From contig CAJHNH020008432.1 in assembly GCA_905116865.2 (NCBI GenBank), positions 683,901 through 747,900 of the forward strand: a stretch of DNA of 64,000 nt, given 5' to 3'. Shown here in pieces: positions 45,961 to 58,029 of this stretch. Within the stretch, counting starts at the first letter, position 1; the number at the start of each line of letters is the position of its first letter. A program made the translations under genes and the position numbers. The notes under the pieces were generated by a model that was not told the DNA's origin, made no database searches, and worked only from the letters and a program-made list of their open reading frames with translations. This stretch comes from Candidula unifasciata (taxonomy: Eukaryota > Mollusca > Gastropoda > Stylommatophora > Geomitridae).

Positions 45961-46614
45961 TCGGTATTGTTGACTTCCGAAGCTAAGCAACTTATCAGAT
46001 GACTATTTGCCGTCTCCAGAATGAAGGTTGCCTGAATTTGATCTCCAACGAACTATGTCGTTCGTCATGAAGGTACACTATATCAGACTGCCTTTCGTCC
46101 ATCTTTTGATGTGTTGCTCCCTCTTGTTGTATCAAGGTCTGCTTCTACATCGCTTGCCTTCAAAGTTTCCTCTGGTAAACCTTTCTTGTAATCTGCCCAA
46201 AACTTTTCACTTATACTTTTTTTTTTGGGGGGGGGGGGGGGGAACCTATTCTTTTAAATTCCTATTCTTCCCAGAACCTCCGAAACTGATTTCTTTTGTG
46301 CCCTGGAAGTAAAACAATTTCTTCTGTATATTTTCAACTCAAAAGATTCAGTATAATGCACACGTATAAAGAAAAACCAGATCAAACTATGTTGATTGCG
46401 CAGTTGTTTATTTTGATTGTAACACAACGACTGGAACAATAGGGTCTGAAATATAGAAGAAACAAAAATGGGAAGGGCGTGAAATGATCTGTCCATTTCT
46501 TCATTGATAGATAGTGTTTAGGGCTGGTTGGTTGTTGACATCTGCCTTGAGAGGGGATGGGGAATAGAAGGGGGGCTGTGGCGGCTGGGTTGTGAAACAA
46601 CAAATGACGAAAAA
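45961..46614. other. Non-coding stretch, no gene seen
   Basis: A G-run of about 17 bases lies near 46226-46242. No coding signature. Confidence 0.4.
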
Positions 46615-47060
46615 GAAAAGCAGATACGCAGTAGAAATATTACTAGTATTAGCACTTGTAATAGTACTTGTAATAGTAGCAGTAGTAGCAGCAGCAGTAG
46701 TACAGTAGTAGTGGTGGTAGTAGTAACAGCAGTAGAAAATGTAAGATTTATAATAGTTAAAGTAATAGTAGTAATAGCAGCAGTAGTAGTAGTTATTGTT
46801 TGTAAAGAAGTAGTATTCAAAATAAATATAGTAGTTTTACAGTAGTTGTACTAGCCGTAGTAGTAGTGGTAGAAGTAGTAGTATTAGGAGGAGGATAAGG
46901 GGTAGTAGCAGCAGCAGCAGCAGCATTAGTAATAGCTATTGTTTTAGTAGTGGTGGTATTAAATGTGTTATTGTTTTAGTAGTAACAGCAGCAGCAGTTG
47001 TAGGTGTGATAGTATTGGTAGTGGAGTAATAGTAGCAGTAGCAACAAAAGCAGCACTTGT
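46615..47060. repeat. AGT/AGC trinucleotide-rich stretch
   Basis: About 450 bp of imperfect gtagtagtag/cagcagcag runs with many interruptions. Frames of V or T repeats through it are artefacts. Confidence 0.88.
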
Positions 47061-47209
47061 GCTGAATTTAAGCTGTTGTGTTTAATATTCGAAAAAGAGA
47101 ATGAAGGGTGGAAAACTAGACGAATAATACACAAACCTTTTAAATATCATTTGCTAGGAGGGAGGCGGGCGAGAGGGGAGCGGTGGGAGAGGGAAGGCGC
47201 GCTGTAGAA

Positions 47210-47382
47210 CTAGTCCCTCCATACTGGCCGGATGGGCCAAAGACGCTCGCTGCGCTTACTTTCAGCCGGGATCGTAGTTGCAATAAAAGTAAAAAATTTT
47301 GACACATGCGTTAGAATAACTGGCTGGTTTGGGTTGCTGCAGCCATCACCGTAAGCTAAAATACCACCTAGGATGACTGCAC
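47210..47382 (-). CDS. Gene 2 last exon
   Basis: After the acceptor gtatattccag the frame reads AVILGGILAYGDGCSN, then PVILTHVSKFFTFIATT, the C-terminal S1 pattern, and ends at TAG (47212-47210) after an extra basic tail with KRSERLWP. The join codon g|gt is in phase with the previous exon. A short (CAGA)n run lies in the intron just upstream (about 47430-47452). Confidence 0.8.
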
Positions 47383-50300
47383 CTGGAATATACGTACATA
47401 ACAACGCTTTTATATGTCCACCGTTCAATACAGACAGACAGACAGACAAACAGACATACATTTCTTCATTCATTACCTGTAAATTTATAATTTTTAAATT
47501 TGTTAGGGAGCAAATTTCTCCGTCCCCAATCACGTAAAATGTTATCTATTACATATTGTGTTTAATTATGTCACATACTTCTTTCGAAAATATGATTTTC
47601 TTTATTTGCAGTTCAGTATATTATTATTATCAAGCACCCAAACAAGGATTAGACCCATGCAAATATCCCCGCTGTCGCTGAAAAATTGTTTCACGCCTTA
47701 TTACTTCACCCTTCTTTCACTCCTCGGCCTCTTTTACCTGAATGTTTTCTCTGAGTCGGCGCCTAAACATATATGATATCTAAATAAATCTGATATGTAT
47801 AATAAACAAACAGACAATGTATTGATCGGCACCTATAGAAAGAAGTAGAAAGATAGAAACCCACACTAGGCAACATAAAATCGTTGCCGCGCCGGGAATC
47901 GACTTGGTCATCTCCAAATGACGTACGCACCTCACTATGGAAACAAATGCACTAGATAATGACCAGCTATGCACACCTAAAAATGGTGTCTTTATTGGTT
48001 GTGTCTATTGTACAGCTTGAAATCTAACGCTATGGAATACTGATAGAATTCTCCCAAACCATTGTAATCACACCATGGGTTACATAAATGGATATTAACC
48101 ATGCAAAGCTCGAATAATAAACACAACAATTATAAACATATCAGACCGTAGTGTTGTGTCTAGAATACAACGAACATTTAAGAAAGAGAATGGATTGGTC
48201 GGCTCCATTGTGTTACACGTGTTAACATAAATAACGTGACTTTTTTCTTTAAGTAGAAATCGGAGATGTATTAGAGTTGCCAGAAAAAGAATCGAACCCT
48301 TACCTCTGTGCACGTAGACGGCAGGACCTCCAATGTCACCTCGGCAGATACTAGACCGGTTGTGAGCGTTGAACGCACAGAACTGGCGTTCTGTAAAAGT
48401 TGTTCCCCTCAACAGATTACGGCAACGGGTGTTGCTCAATACAACAACCGTGTCTAGCTTCAGCAAGTTTGATGGTTGACTGTCCCCTTAAAAAAAAAAA
48501 AAAACACACACACACGCAACGATGACATCATTTGATTCAAACATAAGTAAGCAAATTTCAAACTGGGATGCAAAAACGTGATAAATTAAGATGTAAAAAC
48601 ATTTTTTTTTTTTTTTAAAGATAGCAAAAAAAAATAGTAAAATCTGGGATGTACAGTCCTTACGAAAGGAAAAAAGAAAAAAAAAAAAAAAAAAACGACG
48701 TTTTAGTTAAATGTTAAAGAAAGGTTCTCAAAATACCATGGACATAGTTTGAGGAAATCCTATAAATTTAAAACATTTGTGCATCAAGGAACATTGACAA
48801 ATAAACAGTATCTTGTCTCAAAAGCTAAAATAAGTTCGTCAAGCACTACGACAGACTGGAAAATATAAATAATAGCAGAAGGCATAGTACAGCGAAGGAG
48901 AGGTGTAGTCAAATAGGGCTTAGGAAGGGGAATTTACATTTTTTTGTTTAATAAACAAACGTGTTATTAATCAATTTGTTTCATCACTGGCCGTATTATT
49001 AAACAATTAAGAGACGTACAAACATTACCATAAATTCTATGTTCATATATACTATGAATTAGGCACATCTGAATGAGCTTAGGAGATGTGAAAGATACAA
49101 CTGTGTCACAAGTATATATATATATTTGGTGCCGTGACCAGGATAGTCTTGCTTACATTGACATCGTAAGAATCCAAGACTGCTGGTACAACAAGCAAAG
49201 TAAGCGACTACAATAAAACATGAACTAAACGAACGTTGATGATTGTACCTGACCGAAGAAAGAAGTCTAAAAACACTTCAGCCAAAGCTAGAAAGGAAAG
49301 TGAACCAGACCAATAGCCTGCACCATTCAACTACTCAATCCGGGTGAGATGATAACTTAACTCATTTGAGGTTACAATAGGGACCATTCTACGACTGGAT
49401 CCGAGCGAGATGAGCTTAATTACAGGTTACTACACGAACCATCTACATTAGAATCTGGGGAAACAAGCCCATTCTAGCCTCGATCTACAAAATATACTTT
49501 CACAAACATAGTGAACTGAACACACTCTGAAGACTGTGTAAAATTTAAGAACATTTATCAACATATTATGAAATAAGTCCGACTTTAAGAATATAAAAAC
49601 TGTGAACTAATTCCGACTCTAAAAACATAAGAACTGCGAAATAAGTGCGATTCTCGAGAACAGAAAAGAATATTTATTGTAAAATACTTTGTTTCTTTTA
49701 ATTTAAAGTAGTGTAGGGAAAACGTTTTGTCCTTTCCAACCTTTCTTTCAAACTTAAAAAAAAATCATTCCAGGACGGTGTTGAGTTTAATTGTAGTCTT
49801 ATCTGTATTGTGTCCTGTGAGTAGCAAAATCATTTTTTTTTTAAACAGAGGAAAAACCAAGAAAGACCACACTCAACAAGGTAACTTGAGAACTTAAAAA
49901 AAAAAAATTCTTTTACAGTTTATATTAGTTAATCACACATGTTAGAAAAATTGTAAAACAGTGAGCAGTGGAACAGCAGTTCAGCGGAGTTTTAGGAGGT
50001 CAGCTAAGCTGTATCCAGGTAGATTGTAGCGTTCGGCGACAGGGAATAACAGGACTTATTGAACTATTCAGAGAAGGCACTAAAAAGTTTTTAAAATGGG
50101 TAATCGAAATAGAAAAGTATGCATTCCTTTTAGGTGCGACCAGTTTCGACATAAAAAGTTTAGCATACCAGATGAGTTCTTCTCCGGTTTTAGAACACAC
50201 AAGAAGAAGATAAGATCAGAATGAAGAAGAAACTTGCGAAGAATTGAAAAGAGATTTAGCACAACATTTTTTTGATGTCACAGACAGACAGATGTCCGTT

Positions 50301-53300
50301 TCCCTTTTTAGTTCAGGTAAAACAGGGACAAGTTGAGAGCATACAGAATTGCTCGCAGAGAATACAGAGTCTAGCACAAAATGTTTTTCTGAAAGAATAT
50401 ATACAATCACAACAAACTCAGCTTATTCTGGTATCAATCTTCAGTGACAGTTTAAGAGATAGTTCACAAAAACTTCAATTATTGCGCTCAGGGCCTACAT
50501 CTCTTGAACAGACAGTAGCCGTAATGCTTAAGGAAAGGAGTTTGAGGCGAAAAGTTTTCCTTCAAACTGGAAGACGAACAGAAGAAGAAGAAGATACCAC
50601 GATGATGGAACCCATGGACATATCACATTTTTGCCACACAGAAACAGACCTAAAAATCAGAGACATGGGCACCCTAACATATAGGCAGTACAGCACTCTT
50701 TAGCTTGCTATAACTGTTTAGGTCAGCATAAAGTCCGATTTTGCTTGGCAGGTAACCGACCCACAACACAGCCGACAAACAGACTGCGCTTTATCACAGA
50801 TTTTAGAGGTTAAAGGCCGTGCCAGGTCAGTCATAGAAGTCAGGGATATCACTCACAAAATAATGGCAGCTGGGAAACTCAAGGACCGCTCGCGGGCCGA
50901 TGCCCAATTGAGCATGGACGAGATATAGCCTCTAAAAATTCAGTAGGACACAAGAGAGATAACGAAATAGATAGGCAGAGGAGAGTTAAACCCCCTAGAC
51001 AAAATAATGCATCAGGCAGCCCGTGTTGTTGTTTAATATCAATCAACAATAATAAGTTTCATATTCTTTTTTGATTCAGTGGCAGATGAGTCCCTTTTGA
51101 ATTATGAGGTATCTAAGAGGATTAGAGGCAGTATAGAGTTACATCACACTAAAGAAAAGTTACAATCTGTTACCGCGGCAAGCATACCAGTTAAAGGTAA
51201 AGCCATAATTCCTTTTTCAAAAAGGTATACATCTGACACATCCATTCCTCGTAGTAAAAACGATGTCGTCATTTAATTATAGGACGAGACATACTAGCTA
51301 AGCATGGAATAAGACTGTATTTTGACCTTAAAACGCTTAGAATAAGAGACAGGTACTGTAGTGAACAATTGTTTCCCTGATAAGTTATGTTAAAAGGAAT
51401 GACGCCAGGTAATGAATACGAATAAGATATTTAAAGGTAACGAGTGCAAAGCCGAGATGCACAGGGAAAATGTAGACCAAATGCAATCTGTATGAATTAG
51501 AGAACACGAGATAGTCGTATGAGTGCGTAATTATAATGTGGGTGGCAGAAGAGTATATAATGCCTTAGAAAGAGGAGTCTAGTTTGGGACAAGAAACTGT
51601 ATGCATGGAGAGTGGAGAAGTATGTGTCTGATGTGTTTGTAAAGTTTCTTACGCCTACCTGGCCAGCAGGAAGGAAAGATAGAAACCGTCACCAGCTGAT
51701 TGTGTGTGTTCGCTCGTCATGGAAAGTTGTTTTTGTTCAATTTCTGTGGTGTAATGGAAGTTGTGTTTTCCGTCTTGAGGTAAAGTTGATCCTTATGAGT
51801 ACATTTAAGGATAGATGAGTAGACATATGTTACCTCACCACATACTGCCTGAAGAAATAGCAAGTGGAGAATAAACAGTGAAAACACATTGTATCGTTTG
51901 AAATTGTCCCTTTTTCACCCGTGGTGTGGACTGTCAGTGTGCAAGTGAAAAGTCTTCAAGTGCCTGGAGCCAAAGTAAATAAAAACAGTCATTGCAGGAA
52001 CGTAGCTCCTAGAAATGACATTCATGACGCATGTGTTGTGCGAACTAAACAAACAGTAATTCTCAAACCTAATTCGATCAACGTAGTGATGTCAGGTTTA
52101 AAAAGAAACCCACATTTTCTGCCTAGGCACAGTTTTCGAACAACAGCGCTATAGGAAGCACTGTTTAGCGAGCCTTGCCTATTAACTACATATGGCTTCT
52201 TCTTCTTCTTTTTCTTCTTCTTCTTCTTCTTCTTCTTCTTCTTTTTCTTCTTCTTCTTCTTCTTCTTCTTCTTCTTCTTCTTCTTCTTCTTCTTCTTCTT
52301 CTTCTTCTTCTTCTTCTTCTTCTTCTTCTTCTTCTTCTTCTTCTTCTTCTTCTTCCTTCTTCTTCTTCTTCTTCTTCTTCTTCTTCTTCTTCTTCTCTTC
52401 TTCTTCTTCTTCTTCTTCTTCTTCTTCTTCTTCTTCTTCTTCTTCTTCTTCTTTCTTCTTCTTCTTCTTCTTCTTCTTCTTCTTCTTCTTCTTCTTCTTC
52501 TTCTTCTTCTTCTTCTTCTTCTTCTTCTTCTTCTTCTTCTTCTTCTTCTTCTTCTTCTTCTTCTTCTTCTTCTTCTTCTTCTTCTTCTTCTTCTTCTTCT
52601 TCTTCTTCTTCTTCTTCTTCTTCTTCTTCTTCTTCTTCTTCTTCTTCTTCTTCTTCTTCTTCTTCTTCTTCTTCTTCTTCTTCTTCTTCTTCTTCTTCTT
52701 CTTCTTCTTCTTCTTCTTCTTCTTCTTCTTCTTCTTCTTCTTCTTCTTCTTCTTCTTCTTCTTCTTCTTCTTCTTCTTCTTCTTCTTCTTCTTCTTCTTC
52801 TTCTTCTTCTTCTTCTTCTTCTTCTTCTTCTTCTTCTTCTTCTTCTTCTTCTTCTTCTTCTTCTTCTTCTTCTTCTTCTTCTTCTTCTTCTTCTTCTTCT
52901 TCTTCTTCTTCTTCTTCTTCTTCTTCTTCTTCTTCTTCTTCTTCTTCTTCTTCTTCTTCTTCTTTTTCTTTTTCTCTTCCAGTTGTAAAATTTTGTAAAA
53001 GATTTAGTTTTCCGGTCCTCATCACGAACGCGACAGGGAGAACGATACAATTGAAGAAAAAACATATTATAGCTAATGTACATAGTGATATTTTAGATTA
53101 AATATGTACAGCGGGAGAGACACAGATAGGAAAGAGGAGCCATAAAATGGCAACTGTAACTGCACATAATGTCGGTGCTAATCGATTTTCCAGTTTCCCC
53201 GATAGGCGAAATTAGGCTGAGAGATTACACTATCCTATAGATAAGCAGTTACAGACCACAAAGAACGAAACTATACCATGACAACCTGGGTCAGCCGAGG

Positions 53301-56300
53301 TCACGAATACGGAATAAAAGAGAGCAAAGTATAAATTTCAACAGAGCCGACAGGTTACAAAAGTTATACTATAATCTAGGGCTGTACCGAATATTCGCTT
53401 CGTATTCGCTTCGGGGCCGAATAGTGGACCCAATAACTATTCGGTATTCGGCCGAATAGTTGCGGTCGGGCCGAATACGAATAGTGGTTACCTCACAGCC
53501 GTTTCTGGACTGGTGGAAAAAAAAACATCAAGATTTCCCACCTTGGTTTATACTGTGAAGCGTTATCTTTGTGCACCACCTACGAGCGTACCAAGTGCCC
53601 CTTTTTTTCCATCTTGTATGTGTTGCGAGTATAGTGTTTTTAGGTGTTGCTGTAGAAACAAAATGCAACACTTAAAAATGTAAGAGGGGCAGAAAAGCAA
53701 GTGTTCTAGTGTTGTCGGCTTGATTTCTTTGAGTGGAGTGTCCTCTTCGTTGATTCTTTGAAGTAACGGGAGTTCGTCATCATTTATGGGTGTCGTATCT
53801 GTTCTTTCGTCGTCTCGTGGAAACTGCAGCGGCTAAATGTTTTGATTGACGTTCGGTTTCTGACAGATATAGAGTTAGGGAGGACACAATCTGTTTAGAT
53901 AGAGCTGAATACAGGGGAGAATGAACCCATTAGCTTAAGACCGTATTGAACACCGCTAAAGGAAAGAGAGATAGTAGAAACAGTTATACATGAAATGATT
54001 CAGGCTGGCATTATTGAACGATCGTTGTCGGCGTGGCCCTTGCCAATTATTACAGCAAAGAAAAAGGACGGTTCACATAGATTCTGCTGCGACTACCGAG
54101 CACTAAATAAAATAACGAAGAATATTTCTTACCCCATGCCAGTCGTAGATGACATTTTAGGGTTGCTAAACAAGACGACATATTTTACGACCCTAGACTT
54201 GAGGTCGGGTTTTCGGAGCATCTCCATGTCCCAGGAGGACGCTAGCGATAAGAGCACATTTCGCACACATCTGGGAATTTCCGCTGGCTTGTTATGCCAT
54301 TTGATTTACGATCTAGTCCTTCCACGTACATGAGGCTAGTTAATAAAGTACTTAACGGTATGCAAAAGTTCGCACTGGCATATGTTGACGACATATTAGC
54401 ATTTACACCAGGGTGCGCAGAAAACTACACTTTGCATGGGTGTTTGACAGGCTTAGGGAACATGCCGTTAAACTAAAACTGAGCAAATACAACTTTCTAA
54501 AGACCGAGACCAAGTATCTTGGCTTCTTAATTAATAGACAGGGGATAAAACCCGATAACAAAAAAGTGAAAGCCACACAGGAGTTACCGAACCCCACAAA
54601 CGTAAAGGAAGTGCGAGGAGCTATTGGAATGTATGGCTACTACAGAGGATTCATACCAAATTTCTCTTAGATAGCAGAACCGATGATTAACCGCACCCAA
54701 AAATACGCTAGATTTAAGTGGACAGTTGAGTGTCAAGCCGCATTCGTGTTCCTGAAAGAACGGATAAAGGTAATATCCTTTTTTGCTCACCCAGACACAG
54801 ACTAAGAGCTTATTTGTACACGTACACCTCTGACGTCGTGATCGGAGCCTGTTTAACAAAACCTATGAGTCAAGGGGAGGCTGAGGTTGTACCAGGAATA
54901 GAGAATGAAAATCTAATGTATTTCTTATTACACAAGCTCAGCAAAAGCTAGAGAAAAAAAAGTCGGTTTTGTAAAAAAAGCGTTTGCTATGCACTATGCC
55001 ATAGAAAGGCTAAACTATTACTTACACAATGCACGTTTTGTGATCAAAACTGATCACATGCTGCTGAAGTTTTGCTAGAGTCCCGTTTACAAAATAGGAA
55101 AATACAAACGTAAGAGCTAAATATACAAGCTTATGAAGTTTGGATTGAGTACATTCAAGGAGCAACCAATACTATTGCTGATTTATTATCAAGAGTTCCC
55201 TACACGGACAATTCAGATGAAAAGGATGATGGAGATCCGGACATAGACGACCACACTTGAGAAATACATGCTATCAATACAGATTAGAAGGGCTAGATAT
55301 TAGAGACGAACAGGGTGAAACATGAGAAATCCATGAAGAGAAAGTAAATGACTTAATGTGTTTTGACATGAAGATTGAACAGGAAAAGGACGAAGAAATA
55401 AAAAGAATACAAGCAATACAATACAATACAAAAGTTACAAGCCATCAAAATGATTGAGAAAAATAAAAACTGCCTGATCCTGCCAGATGATGGACAGTTT
55501 TACCTTTTAACAAATAAGAAAGATGATCCGATTTTGAGAAATTATATCCCTAGCCATCTATACTTGAAAGAGCTGAACCAGTATCATAATGACAATTGTA
55601 ACTTAGGAATAGATCGCACTTACGATGCTATTAGAGCGAAATATTATCACCCAGATTTCTAACGCAGGGTGTATGAATTTGTGAGAAATTTTAAAACTTG
55701 CAAACTATGAAATATGAAGGCCATCAAATGTCCTATACAGGAACCAGGCCTGTCTCTGTTTCTTATGTAAAAGATTAGCTTAGATATTTTAGGACCACAC
55801 CCAAGGACCTTATCGGGCAACAGGTATATTCTTCACATTGTCGACTACTATAGTTTGACGCCAAAAACTTTCCCAATACCGGCCAAGACAGCTGATACCG
55901 TAATAAGGCTCTTTCTATAAGAATTTGTTTCGTGATTTGGTACTACCCTTCCCCCCCCCTCCCCCCCCCCCCCAAGTTTTTATTTCTGATAATGGCGTTA
56001 AGTTCACTAACCAAAAATCTGAGAGAGTAATGAAAGAGATGAATATAAAATATATTACAATTTCCATCTACCTCCCAAATAGTAATGGAAAGAATGAACG
56101 CCAACATCGCACCATGTATGACATTATTGAAAAAAGTAGAGATAATATCAAGAGAGACTAAAACCTTTCTTTAAATCAGGTGTTAGGAGCCATAAAAACA
56201 AATATAAATAAGAGCACTAAACATTCACACTTTTTTGGTACTCTACGGTCGACAGCCATTACTACCACTGATAATTTGCTTAAGCCCTGAAGAAAGTACA

Positions 56301-57997
56301 TTCGTGAAGTTTTTCATGAGATAGTACTACTGGAAATGCATAAAGCTCTTGTTAAATTACAGAGGAATGTTAAAAAAGCATTTGACAAACGTAAGTAATA
56401 TGCAGATTATGAACTGCATGAATTTATTAATTGTATTACGTTACATATTGAGGTCTGTGCCTCCTTTACATGTCTAGATGTTCATATGATGTCTAGTTAG
56501 GTAGCAGGTAGGATTAGAGTAGTTTATAGAAGTTAAATTGCCAGATAACTAGCAATTTGAGAAAAACATTAAGGGGCGTGCTTAGTTAAAAAGGGGTTCA
56601 GGAAGGGGTAAACAGAGTACGATTCTTGATGAACCCATGACATGTGACATTGACGGATGTATACTCATGATAGCAGGCAAGCCAGCAAACTAGATTAGAA
56701 CCTGGTCAAAAGAGACCACACGGAGATGCACTAGAGAGACGAAGATAAACAAGTGGACAGACCGAATGTGAGAGATAGCGGAGGCACGAGGGGGGAAGAC
56801 ACGACAAATCACCCACTCTAAGAAGACGATCAAGGACTGAGATCAGCGAGTACACAACGGGGAAGGACGGCAGTGTCAGGAAAATAAAACGGATGCCAAA
56901 AGACCACCTTGGGACGATAAAAAAGGAACAGGTGCAGGCAAAGAAAAAAGAACGGGGAAGAGGTTAGGTGGGCCAGGGAGGAGAGAAATCATTAGTTAGG
57001 CCCTAGACGTTTAAGTGAGGGGGTCTAAAAGAATTTATGCTTGTAGGTAGAGGGCTAAGAATAGTAAAACTGGTTAAGCTTCGCTAGAAAAGATATTTCT
57101 ACAGGACTTTAAGAAAGACTGGAGATACCGTAGAAATAGTTAGCCCTCTCGTAATGAAATAACGTCCTTGCAACATGTATTGACGTTTTGAATCATCATT
57201 GTATTAAGGAACTTATTGTCTCTTATGAATAGCCAGCAATAATATTCTAAAGTATTCCTACTGTTGATTAAGTGAAATATATTCGCTCCGCTTAAATTAA
57301 CATTATATTGTTTAATAAACAAACATGTATTCAATCGATTTTTTACATCATTGGACATGTTGTTTAACACAATCAAGAGAAGTACAAACATTATCATATA
57401 TACTATGTTCTGAATTAGGCACTTCTGAATGAGCTTGGGAGGTGGGAAAGATACAAATGTGTCACAGGGGCAAGGGCTGGCCAAAACGCAGATGGGCGAA
57501 GGATGTGAGTGACTCCCTGAATACGAAAGTGCATCAGACGGGAGAGCTGACGAGAGACTGAGTTTCTTTCAGGCAGATCATGATGAGAGTGACGTCCTAC
57601 AAAGAACCTGCTCTATGATGATCATGATGATAATGGGATGTCGAACAGAGATCACAAGTTTCGCTCCGTGACACATACCTAAACTAGGCTTTGGTCCTTT
57701 GAAGCGCCACCTATGTATCACTCCACTCCTTGACACACCCCTAAACTAGACTTTGGTCCTTTGAGGCCCACCCATGTGTCACTTGCCTCCCTGACACACC
57801 TAGACAAGGCTTTGATGCATTGAAGTCATCGCCTCTCTTCCTGACACATACCTAAACTGGACTTTGGTCCTTTGAGGCACCCACCCATCCTTTACTTCGC
57901 TCCCTGACACACACCTGAACTAGTCTTTGGTCTTTTGAGGCCCATCCCCGGTTTTTGAAATTGTACAAGTGGGCTGAGTACCCACACTAGTTTTCTG

Positions 57998-58029
<32 letters not shown>

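Larger units (their letters stand above)
48945..57466 (+). mobile_element. Old Ty3/gypsy retrotransposon, ordinary gene order, decayed
   Basis: LTR remnants share ttgtttaataaacaaac, attaggcac and gtgtcaca at 48945-49110 and 57292-57466. A primer site tggtgccgtgaccagg follows the first at 49127. Then come gag (49960-50750), protease (51055-51375), RT (53940-54670), RNase H (54700-55200) and integrase (55540-56160), in standard gypsy order and opposite to the order in the young Gmr1-like element. Stops and frameshifts are frequent. A TTC array, an ATTCGG-palindromic sequence near 53.4 kb and a C-run interrupt it. It is inserted in a gene 2 intron, antisense to that gene. Confidence 0.88.

Noticed and set aside
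52022..53101. Long poly-Arg, poly-Glu, poly-Ser, poly-Leu and poly-Phe frames
   Set aside because: All are readings of the TTC/GAA microsatellite in different frames.
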